In this document: in pieces, positions 1 to 8,045 of the stretch | How positions within the stretch are numbered: position 1 is the stretch's first letter | Layout: each line of letters opens with the position of its first letter | Source of the DNA: Flavobacteriales bacterium | GTDB lineage: Bacteria > Bacteroidota > Bacteroidia > Flavobacteriales_F > PHOS-HE28 | DNA length: 64,000 nt | Direction: 5' to 3' | Assembly (NCBI GenBank): GCA_016721005.1 | Contig: JADKJM010000019.1 | Span: 124,001 to 188,000, forward strand | The notes under the pieces: generated by a model | Seen by the model: only the letters and a program-made list of their open reading frames with translations | What the model was told of the DNA's origin: nothing | Databases searched by the model: none | Translations under genes and position numbers: made by a program

Positions 1-718
1 CCCTTCCGGGGCTTCATTCATCTTGTTGACCGACCAGGGCTCCCCTCGCAAAGCCTCGGGACAGGCTTCTCGCCCTGTTCAACTCTCTAGAATGAACAAA
101 GCCCCTTCCGGGGCTTCATTCATCTTGTTGACCGACCAGGGCTCCCCTCGCAAAGCCTCGGGACAGGCTTCTCGCCCCATTCACCTCCCTAGAATGAACA
201 AAACCCCTTCCGGGGCTTCATTCATCTTGTTGACCGACCAGGGCTCCCCTCGCAAAGCCTCGGACAGGCTTCTCGCCCCATTCACCTCTCTAGAATGAAC
301 AGCCCCTTCCGGGCTTCATTCATCTTGTTGACTAGGCTCCCCTGCAAAGCCTCGGCAGGCTTCTCGCCTGTTCAACTCTCTAGAATGAACAAGCCCCTTC
401 CGGGGCTTCATTCATCTTGTTGACCGACAGGCTCCCCTCGCAAAGCCTCGGCAGGCTTCTCGCCCCATTCACCTCCCTAGAATGAACAAACCCCTTCCGG
501 GGCTTCATTCATCTTGTTGACCATGGGGCTCCCCTCGCAAAGCCTCGGGACAGGCTTCTCGCCCTGTTCACCTCTCTAGAATGAACAAAGCCCCTTCCGG
601 GGCTTCATTCATCTTGTTGACCGACCAGGGCTCCCCTCGCAAAGCCTCGGGACAGGCTTCTCGCCCTGTTCAACTCTCTAGAATGAACAAAGCCCCTTCC
701 GGGGCTTCATTCATCTTG
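1..718 (-). repeat. Tandem array of tRNA-Gln 3'-tail units (about 102 bp period)
   Basis: Seven units plus a partial one at the left edge are seen. The tRNA-tail word (gaccgaccagggctc on the plus strand) or its decayed form begins at 28, 130, 232, 330, 422, 519 and 619, and the real tRNA-Gln tail begins at 721. Spacing is 102, 102, 98, 92, 97, 100 and 102. Read on the minus strand, each unit holds about 16 nt identical to the tRNA 3' end, then a hairpin AAGCCCC-GGAA-GGGGCTT, then a second hairpin AAGCCT-gtcccg-AGGCTT. The three middle units (330-519) have lost bases, mostly in the tRNA-tail word and the second loop, while both arms of the second stem stay intact. The array continues beyond the left edge. 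Unit length 102 keeps a reading frame open by chance, but no plausible gene is seen. The layout resembles the E. coli tyrT locus, whose repeats also begin with the tRNA 3' end. Confidence 0.9.
690..707 (-). terminator. Terminator-like hairpin behind tRNA-Gln
   Basis: On the minus strand AAGCCCC-GGAA-GGGGCTT, a perfect 7-bp stem with a GGAA loop, is followed by TGTTCATT. It lies 12 bases after the tRNA 3' end and recurs once per unit across the array, so a read-through transcript would meet a series of them. Confidence 0.55.
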
Positions 719-791
719 TTGACCGACCAGGGCTCGAACCTGGACTCTTCTGAACCAAAATCAGACGTGTTGCCAGTTACACCATCGGTCA
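719..791 (-). tRNA. tRNA-Gln (anticodon TTG)
   Basis: A full cloverleaf is readable on the minus strand: acceptor stem TGACCGA/TCGGTCA, anticodon stem TCTGA/TCAGA around the loop TTTTGGT, giving anticodon TTG, and a T arm with TTCGAGC. No CCA is encoded (discriminator A then CAAG). Its last 16 bases are copied in every unit of the array that follows it on the same strand, so the tRNA and array are probably one transcription unit. Confidence 0.95.
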
Positions 792-818
792 ATACCGCCC
801 CGCTCTCGCAAAGCGCGG

Positions 819-826
819 CAAATGTA
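819..826 (-). promoter_or_regulatory. Promoter -7 box for tRNA-Gln
   Basis: TACATTTG on the minus strand matches the Bacteroidota TAnnTTTG box exactly. It lies 27 bases upstream of the tRNA 5' end. A TTG at 848-850 (minus strand), 21 bases further upstream, could serve as the -33 element. Confidence 0.5.
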
Positions 827-881
827 GCGATCTCCTTCAACCCTCACCAAGCCCGCATCCATGGCCGCCGGGTTCTTTCGG

Positions 882-889
882 TATTTTCG
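882..889 (+). promoter_or_regulatory. Promoter -7 box for the DUF2723 gene
   Basis: TATTTTCG matches the TAnnTTYG form that recurs before genes in this window. It ends 20 bases before the ATG at 910, leaving a very short leader. Confidence 0.4.
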
Positions 890-909
890 CCGCTTCCTCA
901 TTGGATCCC

Positions 910-3900
910 ATGAATTACAAGAAGCTGAACATCATTACCGGTTGGCTGGTGTTCCTGGTGGCCGCCTGGACCTATATCTCCACCATCGAACCCACCGCAA
1001 GCTTCTGGGACTGCGGGGAATTCATCGCCACAGCCTACAAGTTGGAAGTGGGTCATCCGCCCGGCGCACCCCTGTTCATGATCATGGGTCGCGTGGCCAG
1101 CGCATTCGTGAGTCCGGAGAATGTGCCGGTGGCCATGAACGTGCTCAGCGCGTTAGCGGCCGCCTTCACCATCCTGTTCCTGTTCTGGAGCATCACCCAC
1201 ATGGCGAAGAAACTGGCGGAGCGCGATGGTCGCGAACTCACCACGGGGGCCATGATCGCGGTGTTGGGAAGCGGGGTCGTGGGCGCTTTGGCCTACACCT
1301 GGAGCGACAGCTTCTGGTTCAGCGCGGTGGAAGGCGAGGTGTACGCATTGTCCAGCTTCTTCACGGCGATCGTGTTCTGGGCCATCCTCAAGTGGGAAAG
1401 CGTGGCCGACGAACCGCACAACATCCGGTGGCTCATCCTGATCGCCTACCTCATGGGCCTGAGCATCGGTGTTCACTTGCTCAACCTGCTTTGCATCCCC
1501 GCGATCGCCTTCGTGTACTACTTCAAGCGACATGAGGTCACGTTGAAGGGCGTGGCGATCACGTTCGTGGTCTCCGCCGTGATCCTCGGCACGATCCAAG
1601 CGATCATCATCCCCGGCCTGGTGAAAATGGGCGGCTGGTTCGAATTGCTGTTCGTGAATGACATGGGCATGCCGTTCAACACGGGTGTGGTGGTGTATGC
1701 ACTTCTGGTTATCGGCCTGGTGGTTTGGGGTGTGCGTTGGACCCAGCGTACCGGAAGGGTCCTGTGGAATACGGTGATCTTGGGCGTGAGCGTGATCCTG
1801 GTCGGCTACAGCACGTACGCGATGATCGTGATCCGGAGCACGGCCAATCCGCCGATCGATGAGAACAACCCGGAGAACGTGTTCAACCTGTTGAGCTATT
1901 TGAACCGCGAGCAGTATGGTGATCGTCCGTTGTTGATCGGCCAATTCTGGGACAGCCCGTACTCCAACGAACGCGGCGACGGCAACCCCGTGTACACCGC
2001 TACCTACCTGGTGCAGAAGAACGGACGCACGGTGGCCAAGTACTACGACCGCTGGAGCGTGGACCACTTCATCGCGGCGAATCCCGGCCACGAGGTGAAG
2101 CACGAGTACATCATCACGGATGCGCGCAAGGGGAGCGAGATCATCTATGAGCCGGAGTTCACCATGCTCTTCCCGCGGATGTACAGCAGCCAGAAGAGTC
2201 ATGCGGATGCCTACAAACAGTGGTGCGAGTTCAAGGGCACGGCTATGCGTGGGAAGGACCGCGAAGGCAATCCCACGCGCATCTACAAGCCCACGCAGAT
2301 GGAGAACATGCGCTTCTTCTTCGCCTACCAGATGGATTGGATGTACTGGCGCTACTTCATGTGGAATTTCGTGGGAAGACAGAACGACCAGCAGGGATCC
2401 GGCAACATCATGGATGGCAACTGGCTCACGGGCTTCAAGGCCATCGATGCGGAACGGCTTGGCAACCAGGACGTGCTTCCGCGAAGCATGACCTTGAACA
2501 AGGGATTGAACAATTTCTACCTCTTGCCCTTGATCCTCGGCGTGATCGGTTTCGTTTACCAGCTCATGCGGCATGGCCGTGATTGGAGTGTGTTGATGCT
2601 GCTCTTCTTCTTCACGGGCGTAGCCATTGTGATCTACCTGAACCAGACGCCCTTCCAACCACGCGAACGGGACTACGCCTACGTGGGCTCCTTCTATGCG
2701 TTCGCACTCTGGATAGGTCTGGGCGTTTTCGCCCTGTATGATGCCGCGCGCTCGATCTCCTTACGTGATCTGGGTATCGTGGCCGCGAGTGCCTTCGGCC
2801 TAGGGCTGTTGAAGTACCTCGTGGAGTCGCTCGCTGGTGATGCGCATGCGATCTCCTACATCCTCTTCGTGATGGCGACCGTCGGCGTGGGGTCCATCGC
2901 CCTCTTCTTCGCGTTGGGCCGTTTGCTCGGGAACGACAGCCCGGTGATATCCACGCTAGCCACCGTGCTTTGTATGGCGGTTCCCCTAGTGATGGTGGCC
3001 GGCACCTGGGACGATCACGACCGCAGCGATCGAACTCCTGCACGCGATCTCGCCAGCGACTACCTGGAAAGCTGCGCGCCGAACGCGATCCTCTTCACCA
3101 ACGGCGATAACGACACTTTCCCACTCTGGTACGCACAGGAAGTGGAGGGTATCCGCACCGACGTGCGTGTGGTGAACCTGAGCCTGCTCAACACCGACTG
3201 GTACATCGACCAGATGCGGCGCAAGGCATACACCAGCGACCCGGTTCCCTTCACCATACCGCCGGACAAGTACCGCCAAGGCACGCGTGACGCTGTTTAC
3301 CTGGTGCCACGCAACGAAAAGGAACCCAATGTGATGGACCTGCGCAAAGCCATCGCCTTCGCCATTGATGACAAGAACCTGCGTGGCTCCGGCGGTGAGC
3401 GTTTCGCATACATCCCTGCGGATGCCTTCAGCATTCCGGTGGATCGCGAGCAGGTCCTTGCCACCGGTACCGTGGCCCTGAAGGACACCGCGCGCATCGA
3501 GGATGCCATGGTCTGGCGGATCGGCCGGGGTGCCGTGATGAAGAACCATTTCATGGTGCTGGATCTTTTGGCGCACAACGATTGGACGCGCCCCATCTAC
3601 TTCGCGGTGACCACCGGCCCGGACAGCTACATCGGCCTACAGGACCACTTCCAGCTCGAAGGCCTCACTTATCGAGTGGTGCCCATCTACACACCGAGCG
3701 ATCCGCGCACCGGAAGCTTGGGACGTGTTGATACGGACCGCATGTTCGGCGTCGTGACGAAGAAGTTCAAGTGGGGTAACATGGAGACTACCGAGGAGAT
3801 CTACCTCGATGAGAACATTCTGCGGATGACCACCAACCTTCGCCTGCAACTCAGCGCACTTGCGGAAGCCCTGATCGAAGAGGGCCGGAACGATGACGCG

Positions 3901-4275
3901 CGTACGGTCCTGGATCTGAGCTTGGAGAAGATGCCGGATCGCAACGTGCCCTTCGACCGCGTGCTACTGCCTACCGTGGAAGCCTATTATTCCATCGGGG
4001 ACAGCATCAAGGGGAACGCGCTGGCAGGGACCATCTTCACCATCATGGAGGAGAATCTGAACTGGTACATGAGCTTGGAGCCGCGCTTTGCCGCGCAGGT
4101 GGCCAAGGAGGCGGATATCAATTACCAGGTGATGGGGCGGTTGGCGATGGCGGCCACAGTGGCGGATTCCACCTTCGGGTTGAAGTTGGAGGATCGGTTC
4201 CGCGCGTTGGATCAGCTCTATCGCTTGAACAAGGAGCAACAGAAAGAGCGGCGGACCACGCGCGCGCGCTTCTAG
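910..4275 (+). CDS. DUF2723 family membrane protein (putative protein O-glycosyltransferase)
   Basis: This 1121-residue protein opens with the hallmark of the DUF2723 family: a first membrane helix, then a loop with SFWDCGEFI and GHPPGAPL. About a dozen hydrophobic segments follow in the first 650 residues, then a soluble C-terminal region with TPR-like helices near residues 970-1080. DUF2723 proteins are large inner-membrane proteins common in Bacteroidota; eukaryotic relatives (TMEM260) are protein O-mannosyltransferases, so transfer of sugar to exported proteins is the inferred role. I chose the ATG at 910; a TTG at 901 in the same frame would add three residues. The gene is followed after 13 bases by a NodB deacetylase on the same strand, so the pair may be co-transcribed. 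Confidence 0.85.
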   Translation: MNYKKLNIITGWLVFLVAAWTYISTIEPTASFWDCGEFIATAYKLEVGHPPGAPLFMIMGRVASAFVSPENVPVAMNVLSALAAAFTILFLFWSITHMAKKLAERDGRELTTGAMIAVLGSGVVGALAYTWSDSFWFSAVEGEVYALSSFFTAIVFWAILKWESVADEPHNIRWLILIAYLMGLSIGVHLLNLLCIPAIAFVYYFKRHEVTLKGVAITFVVSAVILGTIQAIIIPGLVKMGGWFELLFVNDMGMPFNTGVVVYALLVIGLVVWGVRWTQRTGRVLWNTVILGVSVILVGYSTYAMIVIRSTANPPIDENNPENVFNLLSYLNREQYGDRPLLIGQFWDSPYSNERGDGNPVYTATYLVQKNGRTVAKYYDRWSVDHFIAANPGHEVKHEYIITDARKGSEIIYEPEFTMLFPRMYSSQKSHADAYKQWCEFKGTAMRGKDREGNPTRIYKPTQMENMRFFFAYQMDWMYWRYFMWNFVGRQNDQQGSGNIMDGNWLTGFKAIDAERLGNQDVLPRSMTLNKGLNNFYLLPLILGVIGFVYQLMRHGRDWSVLMLLFFFTGVAIVIYLNQTPFQPRERDYAYVGSFYAFALWIGLGVFALYDAARSISLRDLGIVAASAFGLGLLKYLVESLAGDAHAISYILFVMATVGVGSIALFFALGRLLGNDSPVISTLATVLCMAVPLVMVAGTWDDHDRSDRTPARDLASDYLESCAPNAILFTNGDNDTFPLWYAQEVEGIRTDVRVVNLSLLNTDWYIDQMRRKAYTSDPVPFTIPPDKYRQGTRDAVYLVPRNEKEPNVMDLRKAIAFAIDDKNLRGSGGERFAYIPADAFSIPVDREQVLATGTVALKDTARIEDAMVWRIGRGAVMKNHFMVLDLLAHNDWTRPIYFAVTTGPDSYIGLQDHFQLEGLTYRVVPIYTPSDPRTGSLGRVDTDRMFGVVTKKFKWGNMETTEEIYLDENILRMTTNLRLQLSALAEALIEEGRNDDARTVLDLSLEKMPDRNVPFDRVLLPTVEAYYSIGDSIKGNALAGTIFTIMEENLNWYMSLEPRFAAQVAKEADINYQVMGRLAMAATVADSTFGLKLEDRFRALDQLYRLNKEQQKERRTTRARF

Positions 4276-4288
4276 CGATCCGCAGACC

Positions 4289-4927
4289 ATGTTTCCGGCA
4301 CGCGTACCGGCAGTGGTGAGGTGGCTCACACCTGCTGCCCTTTGGCGCATGCCCAGCGAGGAGCGCTCGCTCTATCTGAGCTTCGATGATGGCCCGCATC
4401 CGGAGGTAACACCATGGGTCCTGGATAGGTTGGCGGAATTCAACGCGAAGGCCACCTTCTTCGTCATCGGCAGGAACGCGCACGATCATCCAGCGATCAT
4501 GGAACGGATCCGGGATGATGGGCACTCCATCGGGAACCACACATGGGACCATGTGAACGGGTGGCGGACCTCGTGTCGCACGTACATCAACGATGTGGAC
4601 CGGGCACAACCGCTCGTTGGCACGCGCCTCTTCCGGCCACCCTATGGTCGGATCACGCGTAAGCAAGCCAACCAACTACGGAAGCGGTTCGACCTGGTGA
4701 TGTGGGACATCCTCAGTTCCGACTTTGATGTGCGTGTGGGTCCGGAGCAGTGTGCGTTGAACGTCCTCGATCATGCGCGACCTGGGTCGATCGTCATCTT
4801 CCACGATAGTGCCAAAGCGGAGGAGCGCTTGCGTGTTGCGCTACCGCGCGTGCTGCAACACTTCACTCAACAGGAGTATTCCTTCCTGGCCCTTCCAGAG
4901 CACGGCCTTACGGCTGCACCGAAGTAA
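4289..4927 (+). CDS. Polysaccharide deacetylase family protein (NodB homology domain)
   Basis: This 212-residue protein is almost entirely one NodB domain, which removes N- or O-acetyl groups from polysaccharides using a bound metal. The motifs are in order: SFDDGP near residue 31 (catalytic base Asp and metal Asp), HSIGNHTWDH near 76 (two metal-binding His), RPPYG near 115, and IVIFHDS near 172 (catalytic His). No clear signal peptide is present, so a cytoplasmic or membrane-associated location is possible. It starts 13 bases after the DUF2723 gene. Its last 20 bases overlap the 3' end of the convergent PorE-like gene. The substrate cannot be read from the sequence. Confidence 0.9.
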   Translation: MFPARVPAVVRWLTPAALWRMPSEERSLYLSFDDGPHPEVTPWVLDRLAEFNAKATFFVIGRNAHDHPAIMERIRDDGHSIGNHTWDHVNGWRTSCRTYINDVDRAQPLVGTRLFRPPYGRITRKQANQLRKRFDLVMWDILSSDFDVRVGPEQCALNVLDHARPGSIVIFHDSAKAEERLRVALPRVLQHFTQQEYSFLALPEHGLTAAPK

Positions 4928-7112
4928 CGGTGTACTCGTTGCGGCGATTCACTGCATGTTCCTCCTCGCTGCACTGGACGCCGGGTGCGCAGTGGTTCAG
5001 CAGGTGGCTCGAGCCGAAACCACGAGCGCGGACCCGATCCTTGAGCACCCCTTTCGTCCGTAGGTAAGCGGCGATCGCATCTGCGCGAAGCTGTGTGACC
5101 TGTGCCTGTTCCGCCGCATCCCCACGCGCATCACTGTGTACACCGATCTCGATCGAAACACCGGGGTTCACATTCAATCGATCGGCCAGCTGGTCCAGTT
5201 CCCCTCGCGCTTGGGGATCCAATTGCGTGCTGCCCTTCGACCAGCGGATGTACTTCAATGCGATGGGCTGGCCCGATACGATCGGATCGAGCACGATCGG
5301 CTTCTCCGTTCCGAGATCGAAGACCCCTTGCTTCATTCCCACGGTGGTGATCGGGATGCTCATGCTGAAATAGCCGGGATGCTCGATCAGGACCTCGAAA
5401 TCCTCATTGGTCTGCAAGCGCATGGAGAAGTCCCCGCCCTCTCCGGCGACGTACACATCGTTGTGGAAGCTGGCCAGGTTCACCACGGTCACCTTCGCTC
5501 CTGCGATGAACCCGGCATCCTTCTCCTTTCGCACCACGCCGCGCAACAGCACACCAGCATCCGGCACGAGGTGGATATCACGCGTGATGATCAACTGTCG
5601 CTCGATACCCTCCGTGCTCACATGTTGCTCACCGTCATACCGCCCTTTCATTTTCGCCACCAACCGGTAAGCGCTTGACCGCTTCACGCTGAATGTGAAT
5701 TCCCCGTGGGCATCGGTCCGGGTATGTTCCAGCTCCTTGCCTTCCGGATCCAACAAAAGGACCTCTGCATCGGGGACTGCGGTTTCGTACTCATCGTCGA
5801 TCACCATTCCCGAGCAGAAATAACGCTCCTGCAATGGGGCAAGCATTTCGAATGAATAGATGTCATCATCTCCTGCACCTCCGGGCCGGTTACTGGTGAA
5901 GTAGCCACGTTTGTTCGCCGCGTCGATGATGAAGGCCATGTCGTCCTTCGGGCTGTTGATCGGTGCGCCCAGGTTCAACGCTCCTGCGATCTCACCATCG
6001 GAACCTTTGTTCGCCATGAAGATGTCCATGCCGCCAAGCCCCGGGTGCCCGTTGCTGGAGAAGTAGAGTACTCCGTCCGCGGCGACATAAGGGAATGCTT
6101 CATTGTACGGCGTGTTGATGGCGGGGCCGAGGTTGCGCGGTTCACTCCACTGGCCGCCTTGGTCCTCGCACACATAGATATCCGTGCCGCCGAAGCCACC
6201 GGGCATGTCGCTGACGAAATACAACTTGCGTCCGCTCGGTGAAAGCGCGGGATGAGCGATGGACACTTCGCTGTTGTTGTACAGGAACTGTTCTTCTTCG
6301 CCGAAACCATTCCCGTTCGATCGCGCTTTGTAGATCCCCAATCGGCTGATGCCTTGTTGGCTTCGATGCGCCCGGCCCTTGTAGTAATTGTTCCGTGTGA
6401 ACCAGAGCACATCGCCGCTCGCGCTGGCCGTGGCAGGACCCTCATGATACCTGGTGTTCACGCTGCCGCCCAGCGGCTCGGGTGATGCGAGGTTGCCGTC
6501 GGCGGTCACGTTCGCAGTGAACAGGTCGAGGAAGGGTTGGCCGTTCCATGCCGCCCAACGTTTGATGATACCCGGCTCCCGCCGACTGCTGCTGAAGACC
6601 ACACGGCCCGGGCCGAGCCATGCTGCCGCCATGTCGGCATATGGCGTATTGATCGCGGTCGGTTTCACCACGAAGCGCTGCTGGTCCATGGTGAACTTCT
6701 TCGCGAAGCCGGTGAGATTGCTCCGCTGTTCGCCACCTTCCGGATTCATCAAGGCCAGGTAACGGTCCATCCATTCCTCGGCTTCGGCATAGCGGCCGTT
6801 GCTCTTCAGCGCTTCGGCATAGTTGTACAGGTCCTTCGGTTCGCGATTCAGGAATTTGACCACCACCGCGTACCAACGTTCCGCCTCCACCGTATCCCCC
6901 AAGCGCATACTGCAATCCGCCAAGCGCTTGGTCACGTGCTCATTCACCGCACCCAGTTCCGTGGCCGTTCGGTACAACTCCGCTGCGCGGGCGTACGCCA
7001 TCTGCTCATAGTACTTGTCCGCTTCCTTCACGTACGGGTCCGCATTGCCCTGCGCGCACAGCCGCATGGATCCAAGGAGGATCATCAATACGGCTATGAG
7101 GCGCATGCGCAT
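4908..7112 (-). CDS. PorE-like OmpA family protein (TPR, PD40 propeller, CRD, OmpA)
   Basis: This 734-residue exported protein has the four-part architecture described for the T9SS component PorE. It has a signal peptide ending near CAQ (residue 21), TPR helices at about 25-120, WD40/PD40-type beta-propeller strands at about 170-430 (repeated FSSNG-like and D-IY motifs), carboxypeptidase-regulatory-like folds at about 432-600, and an OmpA C-terminal domain from about 614 with the peptidoglycan-binding NVNPG and SDARGD regions. PorE links the outer-membrane secretion machinery to peptidoglycan. It lies 3 bases downstream of a PorP/SprF gene and behind a giant adhesin, so the three form one operon. 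It could be one of several paralogues serving individual adhesins rather than the core PorE. Confidence 0.88.
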   Translation of the reverse strand: MRMRLIAVLMILLGSMRLCAQGNADPYVKEADKYYEQMAYARAAELYRTATELGAVNEHVTKRLADCSMRLGDTVEAERWYAVVVKFLNREPKDLYNYAEALKSNGRYAEAEEWMDRYLALMNPEGGEQRSNLTGFAKKFTMDQQRFVVKPTAINTPYADMAAAWLGPGRVVFSSSRREPGIIKRWAAWNGQPFLDLFTANVTADGNLASPEPLGGSVNTRYHEGPATASASGDVLWFTRNNYYKGRAHRSQQGISRLGIYKARSNGNGFGEEEQFLYNNSEVSIAHPALSPSGRKLYFVSDMPGGFGGTDIYVCEDQGGQWSEPRNLGPAINTPYNEAFPYVAADGVLYFSSNGHPGLGGMDIFMANKGSDGEIAGALNLGAPINSPKDDMAFIIDAANKRGYFTSNRPGGAGDDDIYSFEMLAPLQERYFCSGMVIDDEYETAVPDAEVLLLDPEGKELEHTRTDAHGEFTFSVKRSSAYRLVAKMKGRYDGEQHVSTEGIERQLIITRDIHLVPDAGVLLRGVVRKEKDAGFIAGAKVTVVNLASFHNDVYVAGEGGDFSMRLQTNEDFEVLIEHPGYFSMSIPITTVGMKQGVFDLGTEKPIVLDPIVSGQPIALKYIRWSKGSTQLDPQARGELDQLADRLNVNPGVSIEIGVHSDARGDAAEQAQVTQLRADAIAAYLRTKGVLKDRVRARGFGSSHLLNHCAPGVQCSEEEHAVNRRNEYTVTSVQP

Positions 7113-7115
7113 GAG

Positions 7116-8045
7116 CTAGAAATAGCGGGGAGAAACGGTTCGACCGGTGAAGAACCGCAGATCGTAATTGAGCATGATCTCGTGCGTGCCGGCGTTGTAC
7201 GCCCCGAGTTTCGTGGTGGTCAGGTCGAAGGCATAGCCCAACCGGAACTGGTCATTCACCTGGTACTGGCCGAGCACGCCGAAGGAGTTGCCCACGCGGT
7301 ACATCCCGCCCAACCAGATCCGCTCGCGAATGAGGAAGTTCAGGTTGACATCCATCGACAACGGCGCACCTTCAACGGACCGCACCATGATGGATGGTTT
7401 GAATTTCAAGCCGCGGTTCATGTCGAGCACGTAGCCCGCAATGAGGAACCAATGCCGCACCTCACTGGAGGTGACGACCCCGGAAGCCGTCGCTGCGTCA
7501 ATATGGTTCTCAAGCAACTTGGGCACACTGATCCCTGCGTAGTAGCGGGGAGTATGGTAGTACAGGCCCGCGCCGAAATTCGGGAGCATGGTCCCCTTCA
7601 CATTCACGTTCGCTGCATCCGGATCCACGGTGGTCAGGTTCGCGAGATCCGCTTGGTACAGGTTCATGCCGCCCTTCAGGCCGAAAGAAAGTTTGGCATT
7701 CGCTCCAACGCGTATGCGATAGGCGTAGTCCGCATAGATGCCCGTCTGTCGCGTCGGGCCGATCTTGTCGTTCACAATGGACAGGCCGAGCCCCATCTTC
7801 TTGGATGGAAGCGGGGTATGCGCCAGGATGGTCTGTGTGGCCGGTGCACCGGTGAAGCCCACCCATTGGTGGCGGCTCAAGGCCATCACGGTGAACACAT
7901 CCGCGCTGCCCGCATAGCCCGGGTTCACGGCCAGCGTGTTGAACATGTACTGGCTGTACAACGGATCCTGTTGCGCAATAGCGCGTGTTGACACCAACGC
8001 CAGCATGGCCGAACAGCAGAGCGATATGATCCGACGCACGCTCAT
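7116..8045 (-). CDS. PorP/SprF family type IX secretion membrane protein (module A)
   Basis: This 309-residue outer-membrane beta-barrel protein has a signal peptide followed by the family signature QQDPLYSQYMFN and VNPGYAGS near the mature N-terminus. It ends RYF, the aromatic C-terminus typical of barrel proteins. PorP/SprF proteins are needed for secretion and surface attachment of adhesins with type B (gliding-associated) sorting domains, and are usually encoded directly after their cargo. Here the ATG overlaps the stop of the 31-repeat adhesin as ATGA, so translation is probably coupled. The PorE-like gene follows after 3 bases. Confidence 0.93.
   Translation of the reverse strand: MSVRRIISLCCSAMLALVSTRAIAQQDPLYSQYMFNTLAVNPGYAGSADVFTVMALSRHQWVGFTGAPATQTILAHTPLPSKKMGLGLSIVNDKIGPTRQTGIYADYAYRIRVGANAKLSFGLKGGMNLYQADLANLTTVDPDAANVNVKGTMLPNFGAGLYYHTPRYYAGISVPKLLENHIDAATASGVVTSSEVRHWFLIAGYVLDMNRGLKFKPSIMVRSVEGAPLSMDVNLNFLIRERIWLGGMYRVGNSFGVLGQYQVNDQFRLGYAFDLTTTKLGAYNAGTHEIMLNYDLRFFTGRTVSPRYF

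Noticed and set aside
1..718. The array as a CRISPR
   Set aside because: Whole units of about 102 bp repeat head to tail without unique spacers, and each contains tRNA sequence.
23..913. Repetitive open frames across the tRNA-tail array (34-residue period, MNKAPSGASF...)
   Set aside because: They exist only because the 102-bp unit is a multiple of three; they break in the units with indels, overlap the tRNA, and resemble no protein.
1153..2658. Long antisense frame opposite the DUF2723 gene
   Set aside because: It is His/Arg/Glu-rich shadow coding caused by GC-biased third positions; the sense frame has clear membrane helices and family motifs.
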